The position numbers and the translations under genes are program-made. Of a DNA stretch of 21,463 nucleotides, positions 7,327-14,470 are shown piece by piece. The notes beneath the pieces were generated by a model that saw nothing but the letters and a program-made list of their open reading frames with translations, did no database searches and had not been told where the DNA came from. The number at the start of each line of letters is the position of its first letter. Positions within the stretch are counted from its first letter, which is position 1. Source of the DNA: CAYVSF01 sp046482855 (GTDB lineage Bacteria; Bacteroidota; Bacteroidia; Bacteroidales; UBA12077); NCBI GenBank assembly GCA_046482855.1, contig JAWOEH010000212.1:1-21463 (forward strand), read 5' to 3'.

Positions 7327-7557
7327 ATGGCAAAAGTAAAAGGGGCAATTGTTGTCGACATCGAACGATGTAAAGGTTGCGGTGTATGTGTACCCAACTG
7401 TCCGACAAACGTGATTGAGTTGGCTGAGGAAGTGAATGGTAAAGGTTACCATTATGCATACATGGCCAATCCGGACGAGTGTATCGGGTGTGCAAACTGT
7501 GCCATGGTATGTCCAGATGCTGTCATTACCGTGTACCGTAAAAAAGTCAACGCCTAA
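7327..7557 (+). CDS. korD: 2-oxoacid:ferredoxin oxidoreductase delta subunit, 2x[4Fe-4S] ferredoxin
   Basis: A 76-residue bacterial-type ferredoxin with two clusters: Cys15/18/21/25 (CKGCGVCVPNCP) and Cys52/55/58/62 (CIGCANCAMVCP). Each has the CxxCxxCxxxCP pattern. It is the electron-transfer subunit of a four-subunit 2-oxoacid oxidoreductase, passing electrons from the thiamine-diphosphate site to soluble ferredoxin or flavodoxin. It is the first gene of an operon whose order is delta-alpha-beta-gamma, followed 24 bp later by the alpha subunit. Such subunits are named KorD or VorD depending on substrate, which is not decided by sequence. Confidence 0.88.
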   Translation: MAKVKGAIVVDIERCKGCGVCVPNCPTNVIELAEEVNGKGYHYAYMANPDECIGCANCAMVCPDAVITVYRKKVNA

Positions 7558-7581
7558 GTAAAATTTTAAAAGCACTAAATA

Positions 7582-8655
7582 ATGAAAGAACTACGCTTAA
7601 TGAAAGGCAACGAAGCTATAGCGGAAGCCGCTATTCGCGCCGGAGCCGATGGCTATTTTGGTTACCCCATCACGCCACAGTCAGAGGTGCTTGAGTACCT
7701 GATGGCTGAAAGACCTGAGGAGCGTACCGGGATGGTTGTTCTTCAGGCAGAAAGCGAAGTCGCTGCCATTAATATGATTTATGGTGGCGCAGGTTGTGGA
7801 AAGAAAGTAATCACTTCCTCGTCGAGCCCGGGTATTAGCTTGAAGCAAGAAGGGATTACCTATATTGCCGGAGCTGAACTGCCTTGTTTAATTGTAAACG
7901 TGGTTAGGGGAGGCCCGGGATTAGGAACTATCCAGCCTGCTCAGTCTGATTATTTTCAAGCCGTAAAAGGTGGAGGTCATGGGGATTACCACATGATTGT
8001 TCTGGCACCTGCCTCGGTTCAGGAGATGTATGATTTTGTTGAGAAAGGTTTCGACCTGGCATTCAACTATCGCACTCCTGTGATGATTCTTTCCGATGGA
8101 GCCATTGGGCAGATGATGGAAAAGGTGGAGATTGGAGAACAGAAACCCCGAATGACTGAAGACGAAATCCGTCAGAAGTATCCGTGGGCAACCCTTGGTA
8201 AAACACCCGATCGCGAGCACAATATTATCACTTCTTTGGATTTGGATTCCGTGAAACAAGAGGAATTTAATCGCCACTTACAACGCAAGTACCGTGAGAT
8301 GGAAGAGAAAGAGGTGCTCTTTGAAGAGATTGCTATGGAGGATGCCGAAATTGCTATCGTAGCTTATGGTACCAGCTCGCGTATCTCACAAAAAGCGATT
8401 CAAATTGCTCGTGAAAAAGGGATCAAAGTAGGTCTGTTGCGTCCTATTACCCTGTATCCTTTCCCAACTAAGCGCATTGCAGAGTTGACAAATCAAGTGA
8501 AAGGATTTCTTTCAGTAGAAATGAGCGCCGGTCAGATGGTGGAGGATGTTCGTTTGGCTGTTAATGGAAAAACTCCTGTAGAGCATTTTGGCCGAATGGG
8601 AGGTATTATTCCAAGCGCCGAAGAGATTGTTGAAGCTATTGAAACTAAATTTTAA
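7582..8655 (+). CDS. korA: 2-oxoacid:ferredoxin oxidoreductase alpha subunit (KorA/VorB)
   Basis: A 357-residue subunit carrying the pyrimidine-binding and C-terminal transketolase-like domains of the enzyme that oxidises a 2-oxoacid with CoA to acyl-CoA, CO2 and reduced ferredoxin. Seen near the N-terminus are FGYPITPQSE and LQAESEVAAINM, where the glutamate activates thiamine diphosphate. GPGLGTIQPAQSDYF and GGHGDYHMIVLAP follow; these strings are typical of proteins annotated 3-methyl-2-oxobutanoate dehydrogenase VorB and of KorA in Bacteroidetes. The start has no Shine-Dalgarno site. The 2-oxoglutarate and branched-chain assignments are both open, and I use kor as a label only. Confidence 0.85.
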   Translation: MKELRLMKGNEAIAEAAIRAGADGYFGYPITPQSEVLEYLMAERPEERTGMVVLQAESEVAAINMIYGGAGCGKKVITSSSSPGISLKQEGITYIAGAELPCLIVNVVRGGPGLGTIQPAQSDYFQAVKGGGHGDYHMIVLAPASVQEMYDFVEKGFDLAFNYRTPVMILSDGAIGQMMEKVEIGEQKPRMTEDEIRQKYPWATLGKTPDREHNIITSLDLDSVKQEEFNRHLQRKYREMEEKEVLFEEIAMEDAEIAIVAYGTSSRISQKAIQIAREKGIKVGLLRPITLYPFPTKRIAELTNQVKGFLSVEMSAGQMVEDVRLAVNGKTPVEHFGRMGGIIPSAEEIVEAIETKF

Positions 8656-8660
8656 GGAGG
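8654..8660 (+). promoter_or_regulatory. strong Shine-Dalgarno site of korB
   Basis: AAGGAGG, seven bases before the ATG at 8668, overlapping the korA stop codon (TAA at 8653-8655). Most genes in this window have no such site. Confidence 0.8.
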
Positions 8661-8667
8661 ACGACAA

Positions 8668-9438
8668 ATGGCCGATATAAAGGATATTATAAAAGAGGAA
8701 AATTTGGTCTTTCAACGTACCAAAGTCCTTACCGATAAAGTATTTCACTACTGCCCCGGTTGCGGACACGGTACTACGCACCGATTGGTGGCTGAAGTGT
8801 TGGAAGAGATGAATATTCAGGGCAACACCGTAGGTATTGCTCCGGTAGGTTGTTCGGTACTGGCTTACGACTACTTCGATGTAGATTTTCAGGAAGCTGC
8901 TCACGGACGTGCGCCTGCATTGGCAACCGCTGTGAAGCGCTTGTCACCCGAGCGTTATGTGTTTACTTATCAAGGCGACGGTGACCTGGCTGCAATTGGT
9001 ACAGCTGAAACCATTCATGCCTGTAACCGTGGGGAAAATATCACCATCATTTTTGTGAACAATGGAATTTACGGAATGACGGGTGGACAGATGGCACCTA
9101 CCACACTCGATGGGATGAAGTCATCAACCTCACCTTATGGACGTGACATCAAAACCATGGGAAGTCCCCTGAAAATTACCGAAATGGTTGCGCAGCTCGA
9201 CGGGGTAGCTTTTGCTTCACGTCAGTCAGTGCATACACCCGGTAATGTGCGAAAAGCCAAAAAAGCGATTCGCAAAGCCTTCGAATTACAGGGACAAAAT
9301 AAAGGAACAACTTTCGTTGAGATTGTTTCCAACTGTAACTCAGGATGGAAAATGACGCCTGTTGCTTCAAATAAATGGATGGAAGAGAATATGTTCCCAT
9401 TCTATCCATTGGGCGACATAAAAGTGCCTGAAGAATAA
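8668..9438 (+). CDS. korB: 2-oxoacid:ferredoxin oxidoreductase beta subunit, thiamine-diphosphate binding (KorB/VorA)
   Basis: A 256-residue catalytic subunit. The thiamine-diphosphate/Mg motif begins GDG at residues 103-105 and ends VNNGIYG with Asn131-Asn132. Cys29 and Cys32 (CPGCG), Cys62 (PVGCS) and a cysteine in SNCNSGW are placed to hold the [4Fe-4S] cluster proximal to the cofactor. GRAPALATAVKR is the conserved segment before the cofactor motif. It acts in the cytoplasm with the ferredoxin, alpha and gamma subunits encoded beside it. Its length and motifs match the short beta subunits of KOR/VOR enzymes rather than the longer PorB encoded at 12695. Confidence 0.88.
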   Translation: MADIKDIIKEENLVFQRTKVLTDKVFHYCPGCGHGTTHRLVAEVLEEMNIQGNTVGIAPVGCSVLAYDYFDVDFQEAAHGRAPALATAVKRLSPERYVFTYQGDGDLAAIGTAETIHACNRGENITIIFVNNGIYGMTGGQMAPTTLDGMKSSTSPYGRDIKTMGSPLKITEMVAQLDGVAFASRQSVHTPGNVRKAKKAIRKAFELQGQNKGTTFVEIVSNCNSGWKMTPVASNKWMEENMFPFYPLGDIKVPEE

Positions 9439-9467
9439 ATTTAAGTGTAACCAAAAAACAAAAGCTC

Positions 9468-10022
9468 ATGACTGAAGAAATCATCATAGCCGGTTTTGGT
9501 GGACAGGGAGTCCTTTCAATGGGTAAAATCCTGTGCTATTCAGGCATTGTTCAAGGAAACGAAGTTACCTGGATGCCATCATACGGCCCCGAAATGCGCG
9601 GAGGTACTGCCAACGTTACTGTTATTTTAAGTGAGGAACGGATCAGCTCCCCCATTATCAATACCTTCGATACTGCCATTATCCTGAATCAACAGTCGAT
9701 GGATAAGTTCGAAGAAGCTATAAAGCCCGGAGGAACCCTTATTTACGACGGAAACGGTATTACCCGTCATCCCGAGCGTAAGGATATCAACATCTTCCGC
9801 GTAGATGCTGCTGCTGAAGCTGCTACAATGGAAACAACCAAAACGTTTAACATGATCGTATTGGGTGGATTCCTTAAGATAAAACCCATTGTAAAAATGG
9901 ATAACGTAATTGCCGGCTTGAAAAAGTCGCTTCCTGAACGCTACCATCACCTTATTCCTGTGAATGAAAAGGCTATTGGCCGCGGTATGGAAATCATTCA
10001 GGAAGTTCAGAAAGCAAGTTAG
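9468..10022 (+). CDS. korC: 2-oxoacid:ferredoxin oxidoreductase gamma subunit (KorC-like)
   Basis: A 184-residue subunit with the N-terminal GFGGQGVLSMGKILCYSG loop and the SYGPEMRGGTANVTVI segment, both diagnostic of the gamma domain. In KOR/POR enzymes this domain binds CoA or closes the active site. It is the last gene of the first oxidoreductase operon, 29 bp after korB and 26 bp before a strong terminator. There is no Shine-Dalgarno site. A second, divergent gamma subunit lies at 10670, so the two enzymes have separate gamma chains. Confidence 0.88.
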   Translation: MTEEIIIAGFGGQGVLSMGKILCYSGIVQGNEVTWMPSYGPEMRGGTANVTVILSEERISSPIINTFDTAIILNQQSMDKFEEAIKPGGTLIYDGNGITRHPERKDINIFRVDAAAEAATMETTKTFNMIVLGGFLKIKPIVKMDNVIAGLKKSLPERYHHLIPVNEKAIGRGMEIIQEVQKAS

Positions 10023-10048
10023 TCTTTCTTAATGCATTTAATGTGTTT

Positions 10049-10076
10049 AGCTCCTGCCCCGGCAGGAGCTTTTTTT
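10049..10076 (+). terminator. intrinsic terminator of the first oxidoreductase operon
   Basis: Perfect 9-bp stem: AGCTCCTGC at 10049-10057 pairs with GCAGGAGCT at 10062-10070, with a four-base loop, followed by six T residues. Confidence 0.93.
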
Positions 10077-10185
10077 ATTCCCAAAGAAATATGTTCTATT
10101 GCATTCGGTAATACAAATACACAAAATTTATTTTTATTGTAAGTAAAAACATGTAAATTGCTTTCGTTTCGTAATAAGATTAGCT

Positions 10186-10647
10186 ATGGCTGAAAAACAT
10201 CGTGTGGATGCTGTCGATAAGAAAATTTTGGCACATCTGATTCAAAATGCCCGCACTCCCTTTCTGGAGATTGCTCGCGATTGTGGGATCTCAGGAGCTG
10301 CTATCCATCAACGTGTGCGAAAGCTTGAGGAGATGGGTGTGATTCAGGGGTCGAAATTTATTATTACCCCTTCAGCAATAGGATACGACATCTGCGTATT
10401 TATTGGTGTTCACCTTACTAAGGCGCATGTGTACGACGAGGTGGTGGTTAAATTAAAGGAGATTCCTGAAATTGTTGAATGTCATTACACCACAGGAGCC
10501 TATGCTATCTTGCTAAAGCTTTATTGCCGGGATAATCAGCATTTGATGAAGATCCTGGTAAATACCATTCAAAATATTGAGGGTGTGGCTCGTACGGAAT
10601 CTTTTATTTCGCTTGAACAAGCGATTAATCGTGAGCTGCAACTTTGA
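10186..10647 (+). CDS. Lrp/AsnC family transcriptional regulator
   Basis: A 153-residue regulator. Residues about 6-60 form the AsnC-type winged helix-turn-helix (VDKKILAHLIQNARTPFLEI, then GISGAAIHQRVRKLEEMGVI). Residues about 68-150 form the RAM domain that binds amino acids and drives octamer assembly (YDICVFIGVHL, VECHYTTGAYAILLKL). It stands between the two oxidoreductase operons. A terminator isolates it from the first, but only 22 bp separate its stop from porG, so it is probably cotranscribed with porGDAB. Lrp-family proteins sense amino acids, so it likely adjusts this region to amino acid supply. The effector and binding sites are not known. Confidence 0.9.
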   Translation: MAEKHRVDAVDKKILAHLIQNARTPFLEIARDCGISGAAIHQRVRKLEEMGVIQGSKFIITPSAIGYDICVFIGVHLTKAHVYDEVVVKLKEIPEIVECHYTTGAYAILLKLYCRDNQHLMKILVNTIQNIEGVARTESFISLEQAINRELQL

Positions 10648-10654
10648 TTAAAAT

Positions 10655-10661
10655 AAGGAGG
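10655..10661 (+). promoter_or_regulatory. strong Shine-Dalgarno site of porG
   Basis: AAGGAGG, eight bases before the ATG at 10670. It supports this start and translation from a shared mRNA with the Lrp gene. Confidence 0.8.
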
Positions 10662-10669
10662 AAATACTT

Positions 10670-11224
10670 ATGATTGAAGTTCGTTGGCATGGCCGCGGAG
10701 GGCAGGGAAGTTTTACTGTTGCCCGACTGTTGGGTAAAGCCGCATCGATTTACGAAGGAAAATCTGCGCTTGCCTTCCCTTCGTTTGGGCCTGAGCGAAG
10801 AGGCGCCCCGGTTTTGGGCTTTACCAAAATCGATGATAAAAAAATTACTGACCGTAGCGAAGTCGAAGTGTGTAGCTATGTGGTAGTGCTGGATGAGACC
10901 CTTATTGATGAGAGTACTACTAAGGGGTTGGCTGAAAAGGGAAGCATTATTATTAATACAGCCCATCCGGAGCGATATGGCCACTTAAAAGCAGCCCATA
11001 TTGTAACATTGGATGCTACCTCGTTAGCGCTTGAAATTTTGGGCCGCCCCATAACCAACACAGCTATGTTGGGTGCTCTGATAGCCGCTTCGCCTGTGGT
11101 TTCCATTGAGGCTGCTGAACAAGCTATACAAAATGAATTGAAACCCGCCATTGCTGAGAAGAATGTAAAGCTTATCAGGGCGGCCTATAAAACTGTTAAG
11201 GAGGAACAACATGAACAGGCCTAA
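10670..11224 (+). CDS. porG: pyruvate/2-oxoacid:ferredoxin oxidoreductase gamma subunit
   Basis: A 184-residue gamma subunit of the POR/VOR type. It has the opening RWHGRGGQGSFTVARLLG loop and FPSFGPERRGAPVLGFTKI, which are the standard marks of PorG and distinguish it from the gamma subunit at 9468. It belongs to a four-gene operon in gamma-delta-alpha-beta order, the usual order of archaeal and Thermotoga-like enzymes. The last 14 bases overlap the start of porD, and the C-terminal tail VKEEQHEQA is encoded by the ribosome binding site and start codon of porD. Substrate could be pyruvate, a branched-chain 2-oxoacid or an aryl pyruvate. Confidence 0.88.
   Translation: MIEVRWHGRGGQGSFTVARLLGKAASIYEGKSALAFPSFGPERRGAPVLGFTKIDDKKITDRSEVEVCSYVVVLDETLIDESTTKGLAEKGSIIINTAHPERYGHLKAAHIVTLDATSLALEILGRPITNTAMLGALIAASPVVSIEAAEQAIQNELKPAIAEKNVKLIRAAYKTVKEEQHEQA
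11198..11208 (+). promoter_or_regulatory. Shine-Dalgarno site of porD inside porG
   Basis: AAGGAGGAACA, ahead of the ATG at 11211 and inside the porG reading frame. An identical 11-base string precedes porA at 11496. Confidence 0.8.
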
Positions 11225-11519
11225 ACATATCCTACATAAACGTCCGCAGCATATCCGTGAATACCCTGTGGGGCCGGCATTCCAAGCCGGATATCTGCCG
11301 GATAAAAATGCCGGTTGGCGAACTTTCCGTCCGGTTATCGACCAGGAAGCGTGTGTGAATTGCATGATGTGCTACCTGGTTTGCCCCGATGGGACAATAT
11401 ACAAAACCGAGGAGGGGTTAAAAGTTGATTATGATTTTTGTAAGGGTTGTGGCGTATGTGCGAACCAATGTCATGTAAACGCCATAAAAATGGTGAAGGA
11501 GGAACACGATGAGCAATAA
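11211..11519 (+). CDS. porD: pyruvate/2-oxoacid:ferredoxin oxidoreductase delta subunit, 2x[4Fe-4S]
   Basis: A 102-residue ferredoxin subunit. Cluster motifs are Cys48/51/54/58 (CVNCMMCYLVCP) and Cys77/80/83/87 (CKGCGVCANQCH). The second has His instead of the usual Pro after the last cysteine. The N-terminal extension of about 45 residues (GWRTFRPVID) is typical of PorD. It overlaps porG by 14 bases and porA by 11. Its tail VKEEHDEQ is again the translation of the next gene's ribosome site, so the ends of PorG and PorD look alike for this reason and not because of shared function. Confidence 0.9.
   Translation: MNRPKHILHKRPQHIREYPVGPAFQAGYLPDKNAGWRTFRPVIDQEACVNCMMCYLVCPDGTIYKTEEGLKVDYDFCKGCGVCANQCHVNAIKMVKEEHDEQ
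11496..11506 (+). promoter_or_regulatory. Shine-Dalgarno site of porA inside porD
   Basis: AAGGAGGAACA, the same 11 bases as at 11198, two bases before the porA ATG at 11509. Confidence 0.78.
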
Positions 11520-12702
11520 GAAAGTATTTGTTTCGGGTGATGAAGCTGTTGCTATGGGCGCGCGTTTGGCTCGTCCGCATGTGGTGGCAGCCTATCCCAT
11601 TACACCACAAACCATTGTGGTGGAGCGTTTATCGGAAATGGTGGAAGATGGCTCCCTGGAGGCTGAGTTTATGCATGTTGAGAGTGAGCATTCCGCCATG
11701 TCGGCAGCTATTGGTGCCAGTAGTGTGGGGGCGCGAACTTTTACGGCTACTTCCTCGCAGGGGTTGTTGTATATGGCCGAAGGTTTGCACTATGCCAGTG
11801 GCGGCCGATTTCCGGTGGTGATGATGAATGCCAACCGCTCAGTGGCTTTGCCCTGGAGTATTTTTGGCGATTTACGCGATTCCCTTTCGCAGTTGGATTC
11901 AGGTTGGATTCAAGTGTATGTGGAAGATGCACAGGAAGCCTTGGATATGACTCTTCAGGCCTTTCGAATTGCCGAAGATCAAAATGTGCTAACCCCCTTT
12001 ATGGTAAACCTCGATGGATTTGTGCTTACGCATACCTACGAGGAGATTTTAGTGCCTGAACAACAGAAGGTGGATGCTTTTTTACCTGCCTTTAAAACGC
12101 CCAACAAGATGAGCATGGAAGCTCCTATGAATATGGGTTTTAGTTCCAGTCCGGCCGATAATATGGAGTTTAAATTCCAGCAGCACAAAGCCATGATGGA
12201 TGCCATTCCTGTTATTGAATCCACCGATAAAGCCTTTGGCGACGCTTTTGGTCGTTACTACAACGGCATGGTGGATACCTATTTATGCGACGATGCCGAA
12301 GTAGTGTTGGTAACCGTAGGTAGTATTACCGGAACTGCCCGTGTAGTAGTAGATGCCATGCGGGGCGAAGGCAAAAAAGTTGGACTTCTGAAACTCCGCT
12401 ACATGCGTCCTTTCCCTGTTGAGCAATTGCAGGATAGTGTCAGAGACAAGGCAGCCGTTGGCGTTCTGGATAAGGATATTTCCTTCGGAATGGAAGGAAC
12501 CATTTATACCAATATAAATTCGGCCATGGCACGTGGAGGGTTGAGTATTCCAACGCAAAACTTTATTGCCGGCATGGGAGGACGTAATATTTCCCGCGGC
12601 GATATCCGTTATATGTTTGATACTTTGCTGGAAATAGCCAAAGGCGGATCTTCCCGAAAACAAGTTGAATTTGTAAATATGGGGGTGACAATTGATGAGT
12701 AA
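11509..12702 (+). CDS. porA: pyruvate/2-oxoacid:ferredoxin oxidoreductase alpha subunit
   Basis: A 397-residue alpha subunit with the pyrimidine-binding domain of the thiamine-diphosphate enzyme. The N-terminal region has SGDEAVAMGARLARP and AAYPITPQT. The glutamate in FMHVESEHSAMSAAIGAS activates the cofactor, and TATSSQGLLYMAEGLHYASG follows. The transketolase C-terminal-like domain begins near residue 255 (AEVVLVTVGSITGTARVVV). Its length is close to that of archaeal PorA (about 390). It overlaps porD by 11 bases and porB by 8, so the four subunits are translationally coupled. Pyruvate is the most common substrate for this subtype, but branched-chain or phenylpyruvate use is not excluded. 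Confidence 0.9.
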   Translation: MSNKKVFVSGDEAVAMGARLARPHVVAAYPITPQTIVVERLSEMVEDGSLEAEFMHVESEHSAMSAAIGASSVGARTFTATSSQGLLYMAEGLHYASGGRFPVVMMNANRSVALPWSIFGDLRDSLSQLDSGWIQVYVEDAQEALDMTLQAFRIAEDQNVLTPFMVNLDGFVLTHTYEEILVPEQQKVDAFLPAFKTPNKMSMEAPMNMGFSSSPADNMEFKFQQHKAMMDAIPVIESTDKAFGDAFGRYYNGMVDTYLCDDAEVVLVTVGSITGTARVVVDAMRGEGKKVGLLKLRYMRPFPVEQLQDSVRDKAAVGVLDKDISFGMEGTIYTNINSAMARGGLSIPTQNFIAGMGGRNISRGDIRYMFDTLLEIAKGGSSRKQVEFVNMGVTIDE

Positions 12703-13600
12703 AACAGCAACAAAGCGTGTGAACGCAAAAAATATAACTGATAAAGAGTTTTTCTACGGTCACAAGGCATGTGCCGGCTGCGGCGGAAGTCTGGCGGTAC
12801 GTTTGGCCTTAAAGGTCTTGGGCGAACGTACCTATTCGGTGTTGCCGGCAGGTTGTATGTCGGCTGTGGGGTTTATCTATCCCCAAATGGCTTTTAACAG
12901 CAATGCGGTAATTTCCATGTTTCCCGGGGCGGCCTCAATGGCATCGGGTGTGTCCGTGGGCAGTAAAGCTCTGGGGATTGAAGATACTCACACCGTTGTG
13001 TTTGCCGGCGACGGGGGAACTGCTGATATTGGTCTTCAGGCCTTGTCGGGCGCTATTGATCGCAACGATAAGCTGATTTATATCTGCTACGATAACGAAG
13101 CCTACATGAATACCGGTATTCAGAAGTCGGGCCTGACTCCCTTGGGAACCAAAACAACCACTACCCCGGCAGGGAAGAATGTTGGTGGCTCGCGCACACA
13201 CAAGAAAAACCTGTTTGAGATTGTGGCGGCTCATGATATTGAGTATGCAGCCACTGCCAGTATTGGTTATCCTGTGGATTTCATGAACAAGGTAAAAAAA
13301 GCCAGTGAAGTGGATGGAACCAGCTATATCCATGTGTTTGCTTCTTGTCCTACAGGTTGGGGAACACCCACCGAAACTTCGGTGGAGATAGCTAAAGAAG
13401 CTGTTGATTGCGGATTGTGGTATCTGGCCGAATATCAGAACTATGAGTTTACACTGAATAAGCGACCTAAGGAATTGAAATCGGCAGCCGACTACCTGGG
13501 TAAACAGGGGCGCTTTAAGCATTTAGGTCAGGAAGATATTGATGAAATCGTTCGACATCGTGATGCACGTTGGGAACGTATGACCCGTGAGTGGAAGTAA
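12695..13600 (+). CDS. porB: pyruvate/2-oxoacid:ferredoxin oxidoreductase beta subunit, thiamine-diphosphate binding
   Basis: A 301-residue catalytic subunit. Cys26 and Cys29 (CAGCGG), Cys54 (PAGCM) and the cysteine in FASCPTGWG are placed to bind the [4Fe-4S] cluster. GDG at residues 105-107 starts the thiamine-diphosphate motif that ends in CYDNEAYMNTG. The start is taken at the ATG at 12695 rather than the TTG one codon earlier; GGGGGTG at 12681-12687 is the nearest ribosome-site-like string. It is the last gene of the island, followed by a terminator shared with the convergent SRAP gene. Confidence 0.9.
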   Translation: MSKTATKRVNAKNITDKEFFYGHKACAGCGGSLAVRLALKVLGERTYSVLPAGCMSAVGFIYPQMAFNSNAVISMFPGAASMASGVSVGSKALGIEDTHTVVFAGDGGTADIGLQALSGAIDRNDKLIYICYDNEAYMNTGIQKSGLTPLGTKTTTTPAGKNVGGSRTHKKNLFEIVAAHDIEYAATASIGYPVDFMNKVKKASEVDGTSYIHVFASCPTGWGTPTETSVEIAKEAVDCGLWYLAEYQNYEFTLNKRPKELKSAADYLGKQGRFKHLGQEDIDEIVRHRDARWERMTREWK

Positions 13601-13650
13601 TAAAGAGGACACTTTGGGTCCTGTAACTACAGGAGTTATCTGAATTGAAA

Positions 13651-13679
13651 AAGAGGGAGGGTGTTGTATCTTCCCTCTT
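13651..13679. terminator. bidirectional terminator between porB and the SRAP gene
   Basis: AAGAGGGA at 13651-13658 pairs with TCCCTCTT at 13672-13679, and the stem extends inward with G-T and G-C pairs. On the plus strand a T-rich tail (ATCTTTT) follows. On the minus strand a run of five T residues follows. The right arm overlaps the SRAP stop codon (13678-13680). Confidence 0.75.
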
Positions 13680-14466
13680 ATCTTTTACGTGGGTTTCCCA
13701 TGCCTTTTAAGCGAAGATCTTTGGATATGGAAAATGCCTTTTCCGGAAAGATCCTTTCTCCGGTGGGGGTGAGTAGCTCTTTTCCTTCGGTTTTTGGGTT
13801 TTTTATGGTGGGCGCAATGGGGTAGGCGTTCATCTGCTCACTGTTGTAAGGTTTTAGTAAACGCAGAACATCGGCCAAAGGCGCTTGGTTACGTAGCCAT
13901 TTTCCTTCCTGGTGCGGAGCCAGAATTACCGGCGACCGGTGGTGGGGAAGCTGCTGCATCAACAGGTTGGCCACGGTAGTGATAATCGCAAAGCTATGTG
14001 TTAGTACTCCGCTATCAGGATCTTGCCAAGTATCCCAAATGCCCGCAAATGAAAAGGGGCGTACTTTTTCCTTCAAATATACCACAAAGGGCTTGCTAAG
14101 GCGTTCTTCTGTAGTGCCTTCGATAAAGGCATCGGCAGGTACCAAGCATCGTTGTGAGCGAATGGGCTTGCGAAAGGCAGGTTTTTGGGCAATGCCTTTA
14201 CCCCCTTTATAATCGGGGTTGTTCTCCTTGTTGTTATCGCCCTCGGTTCTGGCATTTATCAAGTACATGGGTTTTTTTGCCCAAAACGGGGTGAGCCCGA
14301 AGCGCATAAGTTGAATTTTGTCGGGCTGCTCGTTGGTGATGACGGGTGCCATTTTTCCCGGACCTATGTTGTAGCCGGGTTCGTATAGTTCAGGTGTATC
14401 GAAAACAGCATTGAATCGTTTTTCCAATGTTTCAACCTGTTGTACTAAAATATAGCGTCCGCACAT
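13678..14466 (-). CDS. SOS response-associated peptidase (SRAP), YedK/HMCES family
   Basis: A 262-residue protein that shields abasic sites in single-stranded DNA by a covalent thiazolidine link formed by Cys2. The sequence starts MCGRY, so Cys2 is exposed after Met removal. Other catalytic-site residues are visible: the Asn in NARTEG (Asn71), Glu116 in PADAFIEG, and His175 in the PHHRSPVIL segment, which corresponds to the usual HxRMPVIL. Length is slightly above YedK (about 220-230). It lies 4 bp downstream of the D-threonine-aldolase-like gene and is probably cotranscribed with it. I see no SOS box near it. Confidence 0.93.
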   Translation of the reverse strand: MCGRYILVQQVETLEKRFNAVFDTPELYEPGYNIGPGKMAPVITNEQPDKIQLMRFGLTPFWAKKPMYLINARTEGDNNKENNPDYKGGKGIAQKPAFRKPIRSQRCLVPADAFIEGTTEERLSKPFVVYLKEKVRPFSFAGIWDTWQDPDSGVLTHSFAIITTVANLLMQQLPHHRSPVILAPHQEGKWLRNQAPLADVLRLLKPYNSEQMNAYPIAPTIKNPKTEGKELLTPTGERIFPEKAFSISKDLRLKGMGNPRKR

Positions 14467-14470
14467 ACTA

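Noticed and set aside
12935..13522. 195-codon minus-strand open frame inside porB
   Set aside because: Antisense to the thiamine-diphosphate domain, with no family resemblance.
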